Shown piece by piece: positions 53,215 to 62,885 of a DNA stretch of 64,000 bases. The position numbers and the translations under genes were made by a program. Each line of letters starts with the position of its first letter. Within the stretch, counting starts at the first letter, position 1. The stretch comes from an uncultured Bacteroidales bacterium (lineage in GTDB: Bacteria; Bacteroidota; Bacteroidia; Bacteroidales; UBA932), in the NCBI GenBank assembly GCA_944323825.1, contig CALUTY010000002.1:1-64000 (forward strand). Direction: 5' to 3'. The notes beneath the pieces were generated by a model, which worked only from the letters and a program-made list of their open reading frames with translations, was not told where the DNA came from and made no database searches.

Positions 53215-53390
53215 TAAGATTTCCGCAACAGGCGGGAACATGCGGACAGGACAGAAAGACTGAAAAATTGGCAGTGCCAACCCTTTGGGAGACAAAAAGT
53301 ACCCGTTTGTCGATATGCATCGCCTATGGCATGGCTGTTGAATGCTTTCGCCCGGATTTTTCCGGAAGACATATCAGTTTCGCAACAAAA

Positions 53391-54845
53391 ATGAAAGAAA
53401 TAATGAAGACTCTTCTGATTCTATCGGCCTGCCTGTGCCTCTGTGCCCTGCCGTGCCCGGCACAGTTCAGGACACCCGGAAACGCAGACGGGGCCACAGC
53501 ACAGGCTCCGCAGACGGACACGACCGGAGGCATGACAGCCACAGCACAGGACACGACGCACCTTAAAGAAAAGGTGTGGACTCTGAAAGACTGCATCGAC
53601 TATGCGATGAAAGAAAACATTTCCCTGCAGCAGAGCAGGCTCTCAGGGCAGAGCGCCGAAATCGATCTCAAGACATCGAAATCCGCCCTTTTCCCGAGCC
53701 TTTCGTTCAGCACCAGCCACAGCATCATCAACAGGCCTTACCAGGAATCCAGCAGCACCGTGAGCGGGACAGAAATCCTGTATACGGACAACAGCACCAG
53801 TTACACGGGGAACTACGGGCTGAATGCATACTGGGATCTGTACACAGGAGGCCGCAACCGCAAGAGCATCAGGCAGGACGAACTGGGGATAAAAATAGCG
53901 GAACTCGATCTGGAATCCACGGCCAACACCATCCAGGAGAACATAGCCCAGACTTATGTGCAGATACTGTATGCTGCAGAGGCCGTGAAAGTCAACGAGA
54001 ACACACTTGAAGTCAGCAGGGCGCAATGCGCCAGGGGGAAGGAGCTGTTCGAGGCCGGAAGCATATCGGCGGCCGACTACGCCCAGCTCCAGTCACAGGT
54101 GAGCAGCGACAATTACCAGCTTGTGTCCGCAAAAGCCACTCTCCAGGACTACAAGCTCCAGCTGAAACAGCTTCTCGAACTGGAAGGGAGGGAAGAAATG
54201 GTCCTCCACATGCCTGAAATAGACGAATCGATAATCCTTTCCCCTCTGCCGGACAGGGAAGCAGTGTTCCAGACGGCTTTGGGCATCCGCCCGGAAATAG
54301 AATCCGGCAAGCTCAGCGTATCTTCATCCGAACTGGATGTGAAAATAGCCAAGTCATCCTACATACCGTCCCTGAGCCTCAGCGCAGGCATCGGGACCAA
54401 CCACACGAGCGGAACTGACTTCACCTTCGCCGAACAGATAAAGAACGGATGGAACAACTCCGTCGGGCTCACCCTGAGCGTCCCCATCTTCAGCAACAGG
54501 CAGACAAAGAGCGCAGTACAGAAAGCCGAAATCCAGCTTGAATCCACAAAGCTCGACCTCAAGAACACAAGGAAAGAGCTCTACAAGACAATAGAAAACC
54601 TCTGGCTCAATGCCTACAGCGCACAGCAGCAGTATGCCGCAGCCGTCGAGCAGGTGAAAAGCGCCAGCACAAGCTTCGAACTCGTGAGCGAACAGTTCAA
54701 CCTCGGCATGAAGAACACTGTCGAGCTTCTTACGGAAAAGAACAATCTTCTGAGCGCCGAACAGCAGCTTCTCCAGGCAAAATACATGGCCATACTCAAT
54801 GCACAGCTGCTCAGATTCTATCAGGGAATGGAAATAATGTTATAA
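53391..54845 (+). CDS. TolC-family outer-membrane channel of a MacAB-type pump
   Basis: About 484 residues from ATG 53391 (or 53403); further upstream reading lacks a signal. Signal peptide MKTLLILSACLCLCALPCPAQ. OEP-family repeats start KVWTLKDCIDYAMKENISLQQSRL and include YDLYTGGRNRKSI (as WDLYTGGRNRKSI) and the second-repeat LSLSVPIF-like LTLSVPIFSNRQTKSAVQKAE. First gene of a six-gene rightward unit (channel, adaptor, ATPase, permease, kinase, regulator). Confidence 0.93.
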   Translation: MKEIMKTLLILSACLCLCALPCPAQFRTPGNADGATAQAPQTDTTGGMTATAQDTTHLKEKVWTLKDCIDYAMKENISLQQSRLSGQSAEIDLKTSKSALFPSLSFSTSHSIINRPYQESSSTVSGTEILYTDNSTSYTGNYGLNAYWDLYTGGRNRKSIRQDELGIKIAELDLESTANTIQENIAQTYVQILYAAEAVKVNENTLEVSRAQCARGKELFEAGSISAADYAQLQSQVSSDNYQLVSAKATLQDYKLQLKQLLELEGREEMVLHMPEIDESIILSPLPDREAVFQTALGIRPEIESGKLSVSSSELDVKIAKSSYIPSLSLSAGIGTNHTSGTDFTFAEQIKNGWNNSVGLTLSVPIFSNRQTKSAVQKAEIQLESTKLDLKNTRKELYKTIENLWLNAYSAQQQYAAAVEQVKSASTSFELVSEQFNLGMKNTVELLTEKNNLLSAEQQLLQAKYMAILNAQLLRFYQGMEIML

Positions 54846-54857
54846 CAGGAAAATATC

Positions 54858-56075
54858 ATGAAAAGCAAGAAAAGGCTGATCGTATGGATCATTGTGATTG
54901 CTGCCGCGGCCGCAGCCGTGGCAATGCTTGTGACGAAGCCGGGGAAGAAGCAGAGTCTTTCCTATGAAATGGCCACAGTGTCCAGAACCGACATTTCAAA
55001 CTTCATAACTGCAACCGGCACCATTGAACCGGTGACAGAAGTGGAAGTGGGCACGCAGGTCTCCGGAATCATCGACCAGATATTCGTGGACTACAATTCG
55101 GAAGTCAGAGAAGGACAGGTCATAGCCCTCATGGACAAGGTGACACTTGAAAGCGAAGTGGCTTCGGCGCAGGCGACATACGACGGCAACAAGGCAGAAT
55201 ACATATATCAGGAAAAGACATTCAACAGGAACAAGGCCCTGTATGAAAAGAAACTGATAAGCGACTCGGAATACGAGCAGTCGGAATACAACTATGCGAT
55301 GGCAAAAAGCGCGTTCCACAGCAGCGAGGCCGCTCTTGCCAAGGCTCAGAGAAACCTATCGTATGCCACCATCACATCCCCTATCAACGGGATAGTCATC
55401 GACAGGTCCGTCGAGGAAGGCCAGACCGTGGCGGCAGGATTTGAGACCCCTACCCTCTTCACCCTTGCGGCAGACCTGACCAAGATGCAGGTGGTGGCCG
55501 ATGTGGATGAAGCCGACATAGGAGGAGTGCAGGAAGGCCAGAGGGCCAGCTTCACCGTGGATGCATATCCCGACGACACTTTTGAAGGCACCGTAACCCA
55601 GATCCGCCTGGGCAGCACAAGCTCTTCCAGCTCATCTGTCACATCCTCAACATCTGAAAGCGTTGTCACATACGAGGTCGTAATCACCGCAGACAACCCT
55701 GAACTGAAGCTCAAGCCGAGGCTCACGGCCAACATATCCATCTACACGGTGGACAAGAAGGATGTGCTCAGCGTCCCGTCGTCAGCCCTCAAATTCTATC
55801 CGGAATTCCCGCTCATCACAAAGGATGACATAGTGAACGACTGCGAAGGGGACATGAAGATATGGACAAAAAACGGAAACACTTTCACCGCCATCCCTGT
55901 GAATGCAGGCATAAGCGACGGCGTCAACACCGAAATCACCGGTGGGGCTGAAGAAGGCACCGTAATCGTGGCTGGTGCCAACCTCATGAAGTTCTCAAAG
56001 AAATCCTCCGGAGGTCGCAGCCCGTTCATGCCGGGCCCGCCGGACAGAAAAGATAATAAAAAGGAAGAAAAATGA
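54858..56075 (+). CDS. MacA-type periplasmic adaptor (RND/ABC membrane fusion protein)
   Basis: 405 residues. An N-terminal membrane helix (LIVWIIVIAAAAAAVAMLV), a lipoyl half-motif (TGTIEPVTEVEVGTQVSGIIDQIFVDYNSEVREGQVIALMDKV), a coiled-coil hairpin (SEVASAQATYDG...AKAQRNLSYATITSPINGIVIDRSVEEGQTV) and a beta barrel with a Ser-rich loop (SSSSSVTSSTSES). It couples the MacB-type ABC transporter to the TolC-type channel upstream. It ends overlapping the ATPase start. Confidence 0.93.
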   Translation: MKSKKRLIVWIIVIAAAAAAVAMLVTKPGKKQSLSYEMATVSRTDISNFITATGTIEPVTEVEVGTQVSGIIDQIFVDYNSEVREGQVIALMDKVTLESEVASAQATYDGNKAEYIYQEKTFNRNKALYEKKLISDSEYEQSEYNYAMAKSAFHSSEAALAKAQRNLSYATITSPINGIVIDRSVEEGQTVAAGFETPTLFTLAADLTKMQVVADVDEADIGGVQEGQRASFTVDAYPDDTFEGTVTQIRLGSTSSSSSSVTSSTSESVVTYEVVITADNPELKLKPRLTANISIYTVDKKDVLSVPSSALKFYPEFPLITKDDIVNDCEGDMKIWTKNGNTFTAIPVNAGISDGVNTEITGGAEEGTVIVAGANLMKFSKKSSGGRSPFMPGPPDRKDNKKEEK

Positions 56076-56818
56076 GCAAGACAGTCATAGAACTGCAGGG
56101 CATAAAGCGTGAGTTCATAGTCGGAGAAGAGACGGTCCATGCGCTCAGAGGAGTGTCATTCAGCATAAAGGAAGGCGAGTTCGTGACGATAATGGGTTCG
56201 TCAGGCTCCGGGAAATCCACCCTGCTGAACATCCTCGGCTGCCTCGACACCCCGACCGCAGGAGAGTATCTGCTCGACGGGATTCCGGTGAGGAAGATGA
56301 CCAAGAACAAGAGGGCCGTGCTCAGGAACAGGAAAATCGGCTTCGTCTTCCAGAACTACAACCTTCTCCCCAAGACGACAGCCATAGAGAATGTCGAACT
56401 TCCGCTGATGTACAACAGCGATGTGAGCGCTGCCGAAAGAAGGGAAAGGGCCATAGCATCCCTGAAGGCCGTCGGGCTGGGCGACAGGCTTGAGCACAAG
56501 TCCAACCAGATGTCCGGAGGACAGATGCAGAGGGTGGCGATTGCCAGGGCACTCGTCAACAACCCTGCCGTAATCCTTGCCGACGAGGCAACCGGCAATC
56601 TGGACACAAGGACATCCTTTGAAATCCTGGTGCTCTTCCAGAAGCTGCATGCAGAAGGAAGGACGATAATATTCGTCACCCACAACCCTGACATAGCCTC
56701 ATACAGCAGCCGCAACATAAGGCTCATGGACGGTCATGTCGTGGAGGACACAGAGAACAGGAACATCCTTTCTGCAGAAAAGACTCTCGCCGGACTCCCT
56801 TTAAACGAGGACGAATAA
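56072..56818 (+). CDS. MacB/LolD-type ABC transporter ATPase
   Basis: 248 residues. Walker A is GSSGSGKSTLLNILG, signature MSGGQMQRVAIARAL, Walker B VILADEATGNLD, and H-loop ending FVTHNPDIASY, all canonical. The start overlaps the adaptor stop (ATGA). In enterobacterial MacB this domain is fused to the permease; here they are separate genes, the common Bacteroidetes arrangement. Confidence 0.95.
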   Translation: MSKTVIELQGIKREFIVGEETVHALRGVSFSIKEGEFVTIMGSSGSGKSTLLNILGCLDTPTAGEYLLDGIPVRKMTKNKRAVLRNRKIGFVFQNYNLLPKTTAIENVELPLMYNSDVSAAERRERAIASLKAVGLGDRLEHKSNQMSGGQMQRVAIARALVNNPAVILADEATGNLDTRTSFEILVLFQKLHAEGRTIIFVTHNPDIASYSSRNIRLMDGHVVEDTENRNILSAEKTLAGLPLNEDE

Positions 56819-56834
56819 AATACGGACTGAGAAA

Positions 56835-58055
56835 ATGAACGGGACAAATCTTTTCAAGATAGCATTGAGGGCACTGGCCAACAACAAGATGAGGGCCTTT
56901 CTCACCATGCTCGGAATCATAATAGGCGTAGCCTCCGTCATCACGATGATAGCCATCGGACAAGGCGCCAAGAAAAGCATCCAGGACGAGATTTCCGGGA
57001 TGGGATCCAACATGATCATGATCCACCCTGGCGGGGAACGCCGCGGAGGAGTCAGGCTTGACGCATCGGAAATGCAGACTCTCAAGGTGGCCGACTATGA
57101 GGCGCTCAGGGAAGAATGCATATTCCTCACCGGAATAAGCCCAAATGTGACAGCCTCTGGACAACTCATTTGCGGCAACAACAACTACCCTTCGTCAGTG
57201 AGCGGAGTCGGCACCGACTACATCGACATCCGCCAGCTTAACATCGGCAAAGGCGAGATGTTCAGCGAAACCGACATCAGGAAGTCCGCAAAGGTCTGCG
57301 TCATAGGCCAGACCATCGTGGACAACCTCTTCCCCGACGGGACCAATCCCATAGGAAAGATCATCAGGCTGAACCAGGTTCCGCTCAAGGTGGTGGGGGT
57401 ACTTGAGGCAAAAGGCTACAACTCGATGGGCATGGACCAGGACGACATCGTGATAGCCCCGTACACCACAGTGATGAAAAGGCTTCTTGCCATAACATAT
57501 CTCGAAGGGATATTCGCCTCTGCCGTATCCGAAGACATGACTGAGTATGCCATCGACGAAATCACAGAAGTGCTGAGGAAACAGCACAAGCTCAAGGATG
57601 GTGAAGACAATGACTTTGAAATCAGGAGCCAGCAGGAACTGAGCAACATGCTCAACACCACCACTGACCTCCTGACCACCCTCCTTGCCTGCATCGCAGG
57701 CATATCGCTCCTTGTCGGAGGCATCGGCATCATGAACATCATGTATGTATCGGTGACTGAACGCACCCGTGAGATAGGACTGAGGATGTCCGTCGGGGCA
57801 AGGAGCGTGGACATCCTTGCACAGTTCCTCATCGAGGCCGTCCTGATAAGCATCACGGGCGGGGTGATAGGTGTACTGGGCGGCTGCGGGGCAAGCCTGG
57901 CGGTCAAATGGCTGGCACACTGGCCCGTCTACATACAGCCGTGGAGCGTGGTGCTTTCATTCGCCGTCTGCACGGTCACCGGGGTATTCTTCGGATGGTA
58001 TCCCGCCAAGAAGGCGGCCGACCTCGACCCGATAGATGCACTGCGTTATGAATGA
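56835..58055 (+). CDS. MacB/FtsX-type ABC permease
   Basis: 406 residues. The N-terminal helix region FLTMLGIIIGVASVITMIAIGQGAKKSIQDEISGMGSNMIMIHPGG is the MacB signature. A large periplasmic domain of about 230 residues follows, then three helices with LLVGGIGIMNIMYVSVTERTREIGLRMSVGAR and SFAVCTVTGVFFGWYPAKKAADLDPIDALRYE. The periplasmic domain works as a mechanotransmitter that drives substrates out through TolC. Substrates of such pumps are antibiotics, peptides or lipids. Confidence 0.95.
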   Translation: MNGTNLFKIALRALANNKMRAFLTMLGIIIGVASVITMIAIGQGAKKSIQDEISGMGSNMIMIHPGGERRGGVRLDASEMQTLKVADYEALREECIFLTGISPNVTASGQLICGNNNYPSSVSGVGTDYIDIRQLNIGKGEMFSETDIRKSAKVCVIGQTIVDNLFPDGTNPIGKIIRLNQVPLKVVGVLEAKGYNSMGMDQDDIVIAPYTTVMKRLLAITYLEGIFASAVSEDMTEYAIDEITEVLRKQHKLKDGEDNDFEIRSQQELSNMLNTTTDLLTTLLACIAGISLLVGGIGIMNIMYVSVTERTREIGLRMSVGARSVDILAQFLIEAVLISITGGVIGVLGGCGASLAVKWLAHWPVYIQPWSVVLSFAVCTVTGVFFGWYPAKKAADLDPIDALRYE

Positions 58056-59178
58056 TATGACTGCGGACCAAAAGAAAACAGGCAGGTCAATGATGACCGA
58101 GAATGACAGGAAAAGCCGGTCGTTCATGATACTGATCCATCTGATCTGCTGGGTGCTCATCATGAGCTTTCCATTCCTTTTCATATTCGACCAGGATGAT
58201 TCCTCCATGGACTGGCAGGAATATTTCAGGCGGAGCGGTCCTGTCATAAGCTATTGCATACTGTTCTACCTGAACTATTTCATGCTGATTCCCAAGCTGC
58301 TCTTCCGGGAAAGGCAGAAAAGGTTCCTGGCAGTGAATGCCCTGGCAGTCATTGTATTCTGCCTCGGCATTCAGGTCTGGCTCAGATATATTGTCCCGGC
58401 ACATGTTCCGCCTCCCGAACACATGCCAAAGGTCAATCCGTCCATAATCTTTTTCCTCCGTGATGCGTTCATAATGATCCTCACAATAGGACTTGCGGCA
58501 GCCATCAGGCTCAACAGCAAATTGGCCAATGCCGAAAACGCAAGAAGAGATGCAGAGAAGAGCCGGACCGAGGCAGAACTCAAGAACCTCAGGAACCAGC
58601 TCAACCCGCATTTCCTGCTGAACACACTTAACAACATCTACGCCCTCATAGCCTTCGATGCCGATAAGGCGCAGGGAGTGGTGCAGGAACTGAGCCGCCT
58701 TCTCCGGTATGTCCTCTATGACAACCAGAACGGGACTGTCCCCCTTGCCAGGGAAATGGATTTCATCCGTGACTACATATCCCTCATGAAGATAAGGCTT
58801 TCCCCGAAAGTAAGGCTGACCACCTCGTTCGACATACGGGAAGACAGCAGGAGACAGATAGCCCCGCTGATATTCATATCCCTGATAGAAAACGCCTTCA
58901 AGCATGGAGTGTCATCATCGGAGGAAAGTTTCATTGACATTTCTTTCTCGGAACAGCCGGACAGCATCACCTGCACCATAACCAACAGCTGCCATCCCAA
59001 GAACCGCTCGGACAAGAGCGGGTCAGGAATAGGGCTGGAACAGGTGCGGCGCAGGCTCGAACTCATTTATCCCGGAAAATACGAATGGAAATACGGGACG
59101 GACAACGGGACGAAGACTTATTTTTCCAATCTGACGATATGGACTGCCAGAAACAAACCGTACGGAAGCACTGCCTGA
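58048..59178 (+). CDS. LytS/YehU-type sensor histidine kinase
   Basis: About 377 residues; ATG 58048 overlaps the permease stop. Four membrane helices fill residues 25-165, then a coiled linker, the phosphoacceptor region LRNQLNPHFLLNTLNNIYALIAFD (His in NPHF) and an ATPase domain with LIENAFKHGV and SGIGLEQVRRRLELIYPG. There is no large extracytoplasmic domain, so it probably senses within the membrane. Coupling to the pump suggests it monitors pump load or substrate and controls the same operon. Confidence 0.93.
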   Translation: MNDMTADQKKTGRSMMTENDRKSRSFMILIHLICWVLIMSFPFLFIFDQDDSSMDWQEYFRRSGPVISYCILFYLNYFMLIPKLLFRERQKRFLAVNALAVIVFCLGIQVWLRYIVPAHVPPPEHMPKVNPSIIFFLRDAFIMILTIGLAAAIRLNSKLANAENARRDAEKSRTEAELKNLRNQLNPHFLLNTLNNIYALIAFDADKAQGVVQELSRLLRYVLYDNQNGTVPLAREMDFIRDYISLMKIRLSPKVRLTTSFDIREDSRRQIAPLIFISLIENAFKHGVSSSEESFIDISFSEQPDSITCTITNSCHPKNRSDKSGSGIGLEQVRRRLELIYPGKYEWKYGTDNGTKTYFSNLTIWTARNKPYGSTA

Positions 59179-59290
59179 CTGAAGGCAATGCAACTTTTAT
59201 CCGACTATCCACAACAATAACACCTGCCGCCGGACGGCAGAAGAAGAATGTCCGGAACGGGCAGTCATAATTTTATAAAGAAACGGAACC

Positions 59291-59989
59291 ATGATACTAA
59301 GATGTGCCATAATAGATGACGAGCCGCTTGCTCTTGACCTGATGGAAAGCTATGTGAAAAAAACGCCTTTTCTCAGCCTATGCGGCAGATATTCAAGCGC
59401 AGTGGAAGCAATGGACAGTCTCAGGCAGTCTCCAGTGGACCTGCTTTTCCTCGACATCCAGATGCCGGAGCTTGACGGGCTGGAATTTTCAAGGATGACC
59501 GGCAAGGACTGCAGGATAATATTCACCACAGCCTTCAGCCGTTATGCACTGGAGGGATACAAGGTGGATGCCTTGGACTATCTGCTGAAACCGGTATCCT
59601 ACCAGGAATTCCTCAAGGCAGCCGACAAGGCCCTGGAATGGTTCAGCATGAAGAACAGGCATGAAGGGAAAAGCCGGATATTCGTCAAGAGCGAATACAA
59701 GCTCATAGGAATAGAAACGGATAAGATACTTTATGTGGAGGCACTCAAGGACTATGTGAAGATTTGCACTGATGACGGGGCGGATCCGATACTGACTCTG
59801 ATGAGCATGAAATCCATCGAAGAGCTTCTTCCGGAAAGCAGGTTCATGAGGGTACACCGTTCATTCATCGTCAACAAGGACAAGATAAGCATCATCGACA
59901 GAGGCAGGATTGTATTCGGCAGGACATATATCCCGATAGGAGACAACTACAAGGCGGCCTTCAATGCCTTCATCGAAGGTCAGGCATAA
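59291..59989 (+). CDS. LytTR-family response regulator
   Basis: 232 residues. Receiver domain with AIIDDEPLAL, phosphorylated Asp in DLLFLDIQMPELDG, and DYLLKPVSYQEF. A LytTR DNA-binding domain follows (IFVKSEYKLIGIETDKILYVEALKDYVKICTDD ... FMRVHRSFIVNKDKI). It is the partner of the LytS-type kinase 112 bases upstream and presumably regulates the TolC-MacAB operon. A LytTR repeat pair in the spacer near 53207 was not evident by eye. Confidence 0.95.
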   Translation: MILRCAIIDDEPLALDLMESYVKKTPFLSLCGRYSSAVEAMDSLRQSPVDLLFLDIQMPELDGLEFSRMTGKDCRIIFTTAFSRYALEGYKVDALDYLLKPVSYQEFLKAADKALEWFSMKNRHEGKSRIFVKSEYKLIGIETDKILYVEALKDYVKICTDDGADPILTLMSMKSIEELLPESRFMRVHRSFIVNKDKISIIDRGRIVFGRTYIPIGDNYKAAFNAFIEGQA

Positions 59990-60032
59990 ACCGCATCCAA
60001 AGGTTTGCAACCCGGTTGTAAAAGGGTCAGGA

Positions 60033-60040
60033 TACCTTTG
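60033..60040 (+). promoter_or_regulatory. Promoter -7 box of the cation efflux gene
   Basis: TACCTTTG, 23 bases before ATG 60064, so the leader is short. TTTG lies 25 bases further up. Confidence 0.5.
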
Positions 60041-60063
60041 CCTTGTCTGAAAAAGGTTTTGCA

Positions 60064-60954
60064 ATGGAACACCATCATCATCATGAGCACAGGATAACAT
60101 CCCTCAACGGCATCTATATCACCGCCATTGTCCTCAACCTGTCATATGTCATCATCGAAGCAGGCATAGGCTTCTGGTCCAATTCTCTCGGGCTTCTCTC
60201 AGATGCCGGCCATAACCTCAGCGACGTGTTCAGCCTCCTTCTGGCCATGATAGCCTTCAAGCTGAGCAGCACCCGCAGCACCAGGAGATTCACATACGGC
60301 TACAGGAAAAGCTCCGTGCTCATCTCCCTGCTCAATGCCATCATCCTGCTCATTGCCATCGGTGCCATCATCATCGAGAGCATCCACAAGTTCCGCTATC
60401 CGGCAGAAGTCAACGGTTCGGCCATATCCTGGACAGCCGGGATAGGCATTCTTGTCAACGGCTTCACCGCCTGGCTCCTGATGCGGCAGCAGAAGCACGA
60501 CATCAACACCCGCGGGGCCTTTCTGCACATGGCAGCCGACACTCTTGTCTCCGCCGGTGTCGTGGTCTCCGGCATTGTCATCAGCCTGACCGGCTTCTCC
60601 ATAATAGACCCTGTAGTCAGCCTCATCATAGCCGCCATCATCCTCGTGTCCACATGGAAACTTCTGGCGGAAAGCCTGCGCATGTCCATAGACGCAGTGC
60701 CGGAGCAGATCGACATAGATGCAGTGCAGAAGATGATGTCTTCCGTGCCGGGCGTCACAGATGTCCATCATCTCCATATCTGGCCCATAAGCACCACGGA
60801 AATAGCCCTGACCGCCCATGTCGTCATCGATGACCTGCCGAAGATGGAAGAAGTGAAAGGTACCCTAAAGCACCGCCTCCACGACGCAGGCATATCCCAT
60901 TCCACCCTTGAAATGGAAACCGACGGCTCCCGCTGCCATGAACACACCTGCTGA
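60064..60954 (+). CDS. Cation diffusion facilitator (ZitB/CzcD-type metal exporter)
   Basis: About 296 residues from ATG 60064. It opens with a His cluster (MEHHHHHEHR) and has six membrane helices with both metal-site signatures: GHNLSDVFSL in helix 2 and HMAADTLVSAGV in helix 5. A cytoplasmic ferredoxin-like domain holds VHHLHIWPISTTEIALTAHVVID. It exports zinc or related divalent ions in exchange for protons. Ends in CHEHTC. Single gene with its own promoter; a bidirectional terminator follows. Confidence 0.95.
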   Translation: MEHHHHHEHRITSLNGIYITAIVLNLSYVIIEAGIGFWSNSLGLLSDAGHNLSDVFSLLLAMIAFKLSSTRSTRRFTYGYRKSSVLISLLNAIILLIAIGAIIIESIHKFRYPAEVNGSAISWTAGIGILVNGFTAWLLMRQQKHDINTRGAFLHMAADTLVSAGVVVSGIVISLTGFSIIDPVVSLIIAAIILVSTWKLLAESLRMSIDAVPEQIDIDAVQKMMSSVPGVTDVHHLHIWPISTTEIALTAHVVIDDLPKMEEVKGTLKHRLHDAGISHSTLEMETDGSRCHEHTC

Positions 60955-61041
60955 CAGGTTCAGCCCGACCGCACCGGATTAAACTTCCTGAACAATCGGT
61001 TGCAGCCAAAGAAAGAATCGGTTGCTGCAAATAAAGAAAAG

Positions 61042-61078
61042 GCCCCCGTCATATCCTTTCAGGAATAATGACAGGGGC
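61042..61078. terminator. Bidirectional terminator between the CDF and PCMD genes
   Basis: GCCCCCGTCAT (61042-61052) pairs with ATGACAGGGGC (61068-61078), one mismatch. T-rich DNA follows on the plus side (TCTATTTTATT) and on the minus side (CTTTTCTTTATTT). Both convergent genes can end here. Confidence 0.75.
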
Positions 61079-61107
61079 TCTATTTTATTGATGCAAGATT
61101 CCGGGGA

Positions 61108-62712
61108 TCAATATACCCACTCGAAATCGTCTACCCACAACTGGTTGGTAGAACATCCGGTGAGATAATCTCCCCTGATGCTTGTCGCGCATGATATTAC
61201 CAATGAGATCTTGTCAGAGGCAGGTGCAGATGCAGAAGTATCATACCAGTTGATCTTGAGTTCCGCATCGGTCCAGGCAGCGACATTCCCCGTAAGGACA
61301 AGTTCTCCATAGCCGAGGATATTGCCTTCTTCTACACTTGTCCTGTCTGCCGGATCCCACATTCCTGACGGGGCACCCATACCGGATGTCACCCCATGCT
61401 GCTTGCTCCAGTCCACAACTGCTACAAATACGCGGCTCGTGTCCTGCTTGCCGCTCCATGCCTCACCGCCATCATGATTTGATCCAATCTTGTCTATTGT
61501 ACCGACTTTGGCCTTATAACGTAGTGAAAGCGCACGCGGCCTTGCAGTCCACTTATAGGATTTACCGAAATTGGCGGTCCCCATCATTCCACTCATTGTG
61601 AAATCTCCGGCATACATGTTCCCAGGAGCAAATACAGATCCCAATACCATATTCGCAGACAGGGCAGCCACTCCTTCCTCCGACTCATCCTCTTGGCACA
61701 AAATAGTAGTAATAAGACCGTAAGCGACATTATTGCCGCTGTCCCAGAAACTCTTACCTTCAGCATTCGGATATGGAAGATTACCGTCTTTAGTTGTCCA
61801 GTCTGACATGTCACCATTCGGAATTGCATCCCCCCCCTGGGTGGTATACTCGATTGAAGATACTTCAGTCTCACCGTTCATGAGACGGATTTCGTATGTG
61901 TTCTGGGCATAGATGCCGGAGCCGTCCTTCACGACAGAAACGGAAAGATCGGCAGCATTGGTCGATGTATTGTATTCAGGGGCAAGAGTGAAGCCGGTTG
62001 TGGCATCTCCGGATGCAGTGTACCAGGTCTCTGTGCCTTTTTCCCTGTACTGTACAGAATATGTGGCATCAGCTGCAGGATTTGCCACTGTCACCTTTGC
62101 CGTATTTGCCCAAAGGTCCACTGAATTGGCGTCAACTGAAACGGATGCTGAAGCCGATGTCCCGGTATAATGGAAAGTGACTTTCTGTGAAAGTGGCCTG
62201 TCTGCGTTGTCCGTAAGACTAAGGGTAAAAATATGGTCACTGTCCGGATTCAATGTGCCTTGCTGATTTCCCATATCTATGATAAGAGGAACCAGGTTGG
62301 AAAGATCAAGGGTAAGATTTGTCTGACCCGTCAAATTTTCTCCTGTAGGAAGCCCGATGGATTCTGAACTCAAAAAAGCAAGAAGTGTTTCAGGTCCATT
62401 TATCAGATCCATGTCGGTTGATCCGCTGTTGACTACCGAAATAATAGGATCCAAGACATCTGAATCAACACCTACAATAAAAGACTTGATACCTGCCTCC
62501 GCCGTAATCTGAATTTTGACATCCATTTCGGATTCAAGTTCCGCCGTGAAGTCATCGTGCCCTTCCCATTTGATGGATGGGGCTGCATACTCGGTACCGG
62601 AGCCGTTGCCACCGTTGCCGGTGTTGTCGGTACTTTCTCCGCCTTCCTTTTCGCATGAGGCGAATGCCATGACGGCACATGCGGCCGCCATGAGGCTGAA
62701 AATCTTTTTCAT
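61108..62712 (-). CDS. PCMD-domain surface lipoprotein
   Basis: 534 residues with lipoprotein signal AVMAFASC (Cys20). A Gly/Asn/Ser-rich linker follows. Residues about 50-190 are a beta domain (IQITAEAGIKSFIVGVDSDVLDPIIS ... DHIFTLSLTDNADRP), next a fibronectin-like segment, and the C-terminal 240 residues are a PCMD (putative carbohydrate metabolism) domain: IPNGDMSDWTT...FWDSGNN, ALSLRYKAKVG, LVISCATSIRGDYLTGCSTNQLWVDDFEWVY. PCMD proteins bind glycans on the cell surface and often accompany polysaccharide or adhesin systems. No SusCD-like partner lies nearby. Confidence 0.85.
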   Translation of the reverse strand: MKKIFSLMAAACAVMAFASCEKEGGESTDNTGNGGNGSGTEYAAPSIKWEGHDDFTAELESEMDVKIQITAEAGIKSFIVGVDSDVLDPIISVVNSGSTDMDLINGPETLLAFLSSESIGLPTGENLTGQTNLTLDLSNLVPLIIDMGNQQGTLNPDSDHIFTLSLTDNADRPLSQKVTFHYTGTSASASVSVDANSVDLWANTAKVTVANPAADATYSVQYREKGTETWYTASGDATTGFTLAPEYNTSTNAADLSVSVVKDGSGIYAQNTYEIRLMNGETEVSSIEYTTQGGDAIPNGDMSDWTTKDGNLPYPNAEGKSFWDSGNNVAYGLITTILCQEDESEEGVAALSANMVLGSVFAPGNMYAGDFTMSGMMGTANFGKSYKWTARPRALSLRYKAKVGTIDKIGSNHDGGEAWSGKQDTSRVFVAVVDWSKQHGVTSGMGAPSGMWDPADRTSVEEGNILGYGELVLTGNVAAWTDAELKINWYDTSASAPASDKISLVISCATSIRGDYLTGCSTNQLWVDDFEWVY

Positions 62713-62752
62713 CTCTTTAAAAATTAAATGGTTAAATATTTATTATAACAGA

Positions 62753-62824
62753 GGCGGAGGTGTGCGGCATCCGCCTTTGTCTTCGTCACGGATACGGCAG
62801 CGTGTGTGCGGCACTCGCCGTATC
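62753..62824 (-). terminator. Two hairpins between clpX and the PCMD gene
   Basis: GGCGGA (about 62753-62758) with TCCGCC (about 62770-62775), and GATACGGC (62791-62798) with GCCGTATC (62817-62824). Neither has a clear T-tract on the minus strand, so termination of clpX here is only possible. Confidence 0.25.
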
Positions 62825-62885
62825 TTCGATTCAGCATTTCATAGCGGTATGGCAAAATTCCCATTTTGACACACCATATCATTTC

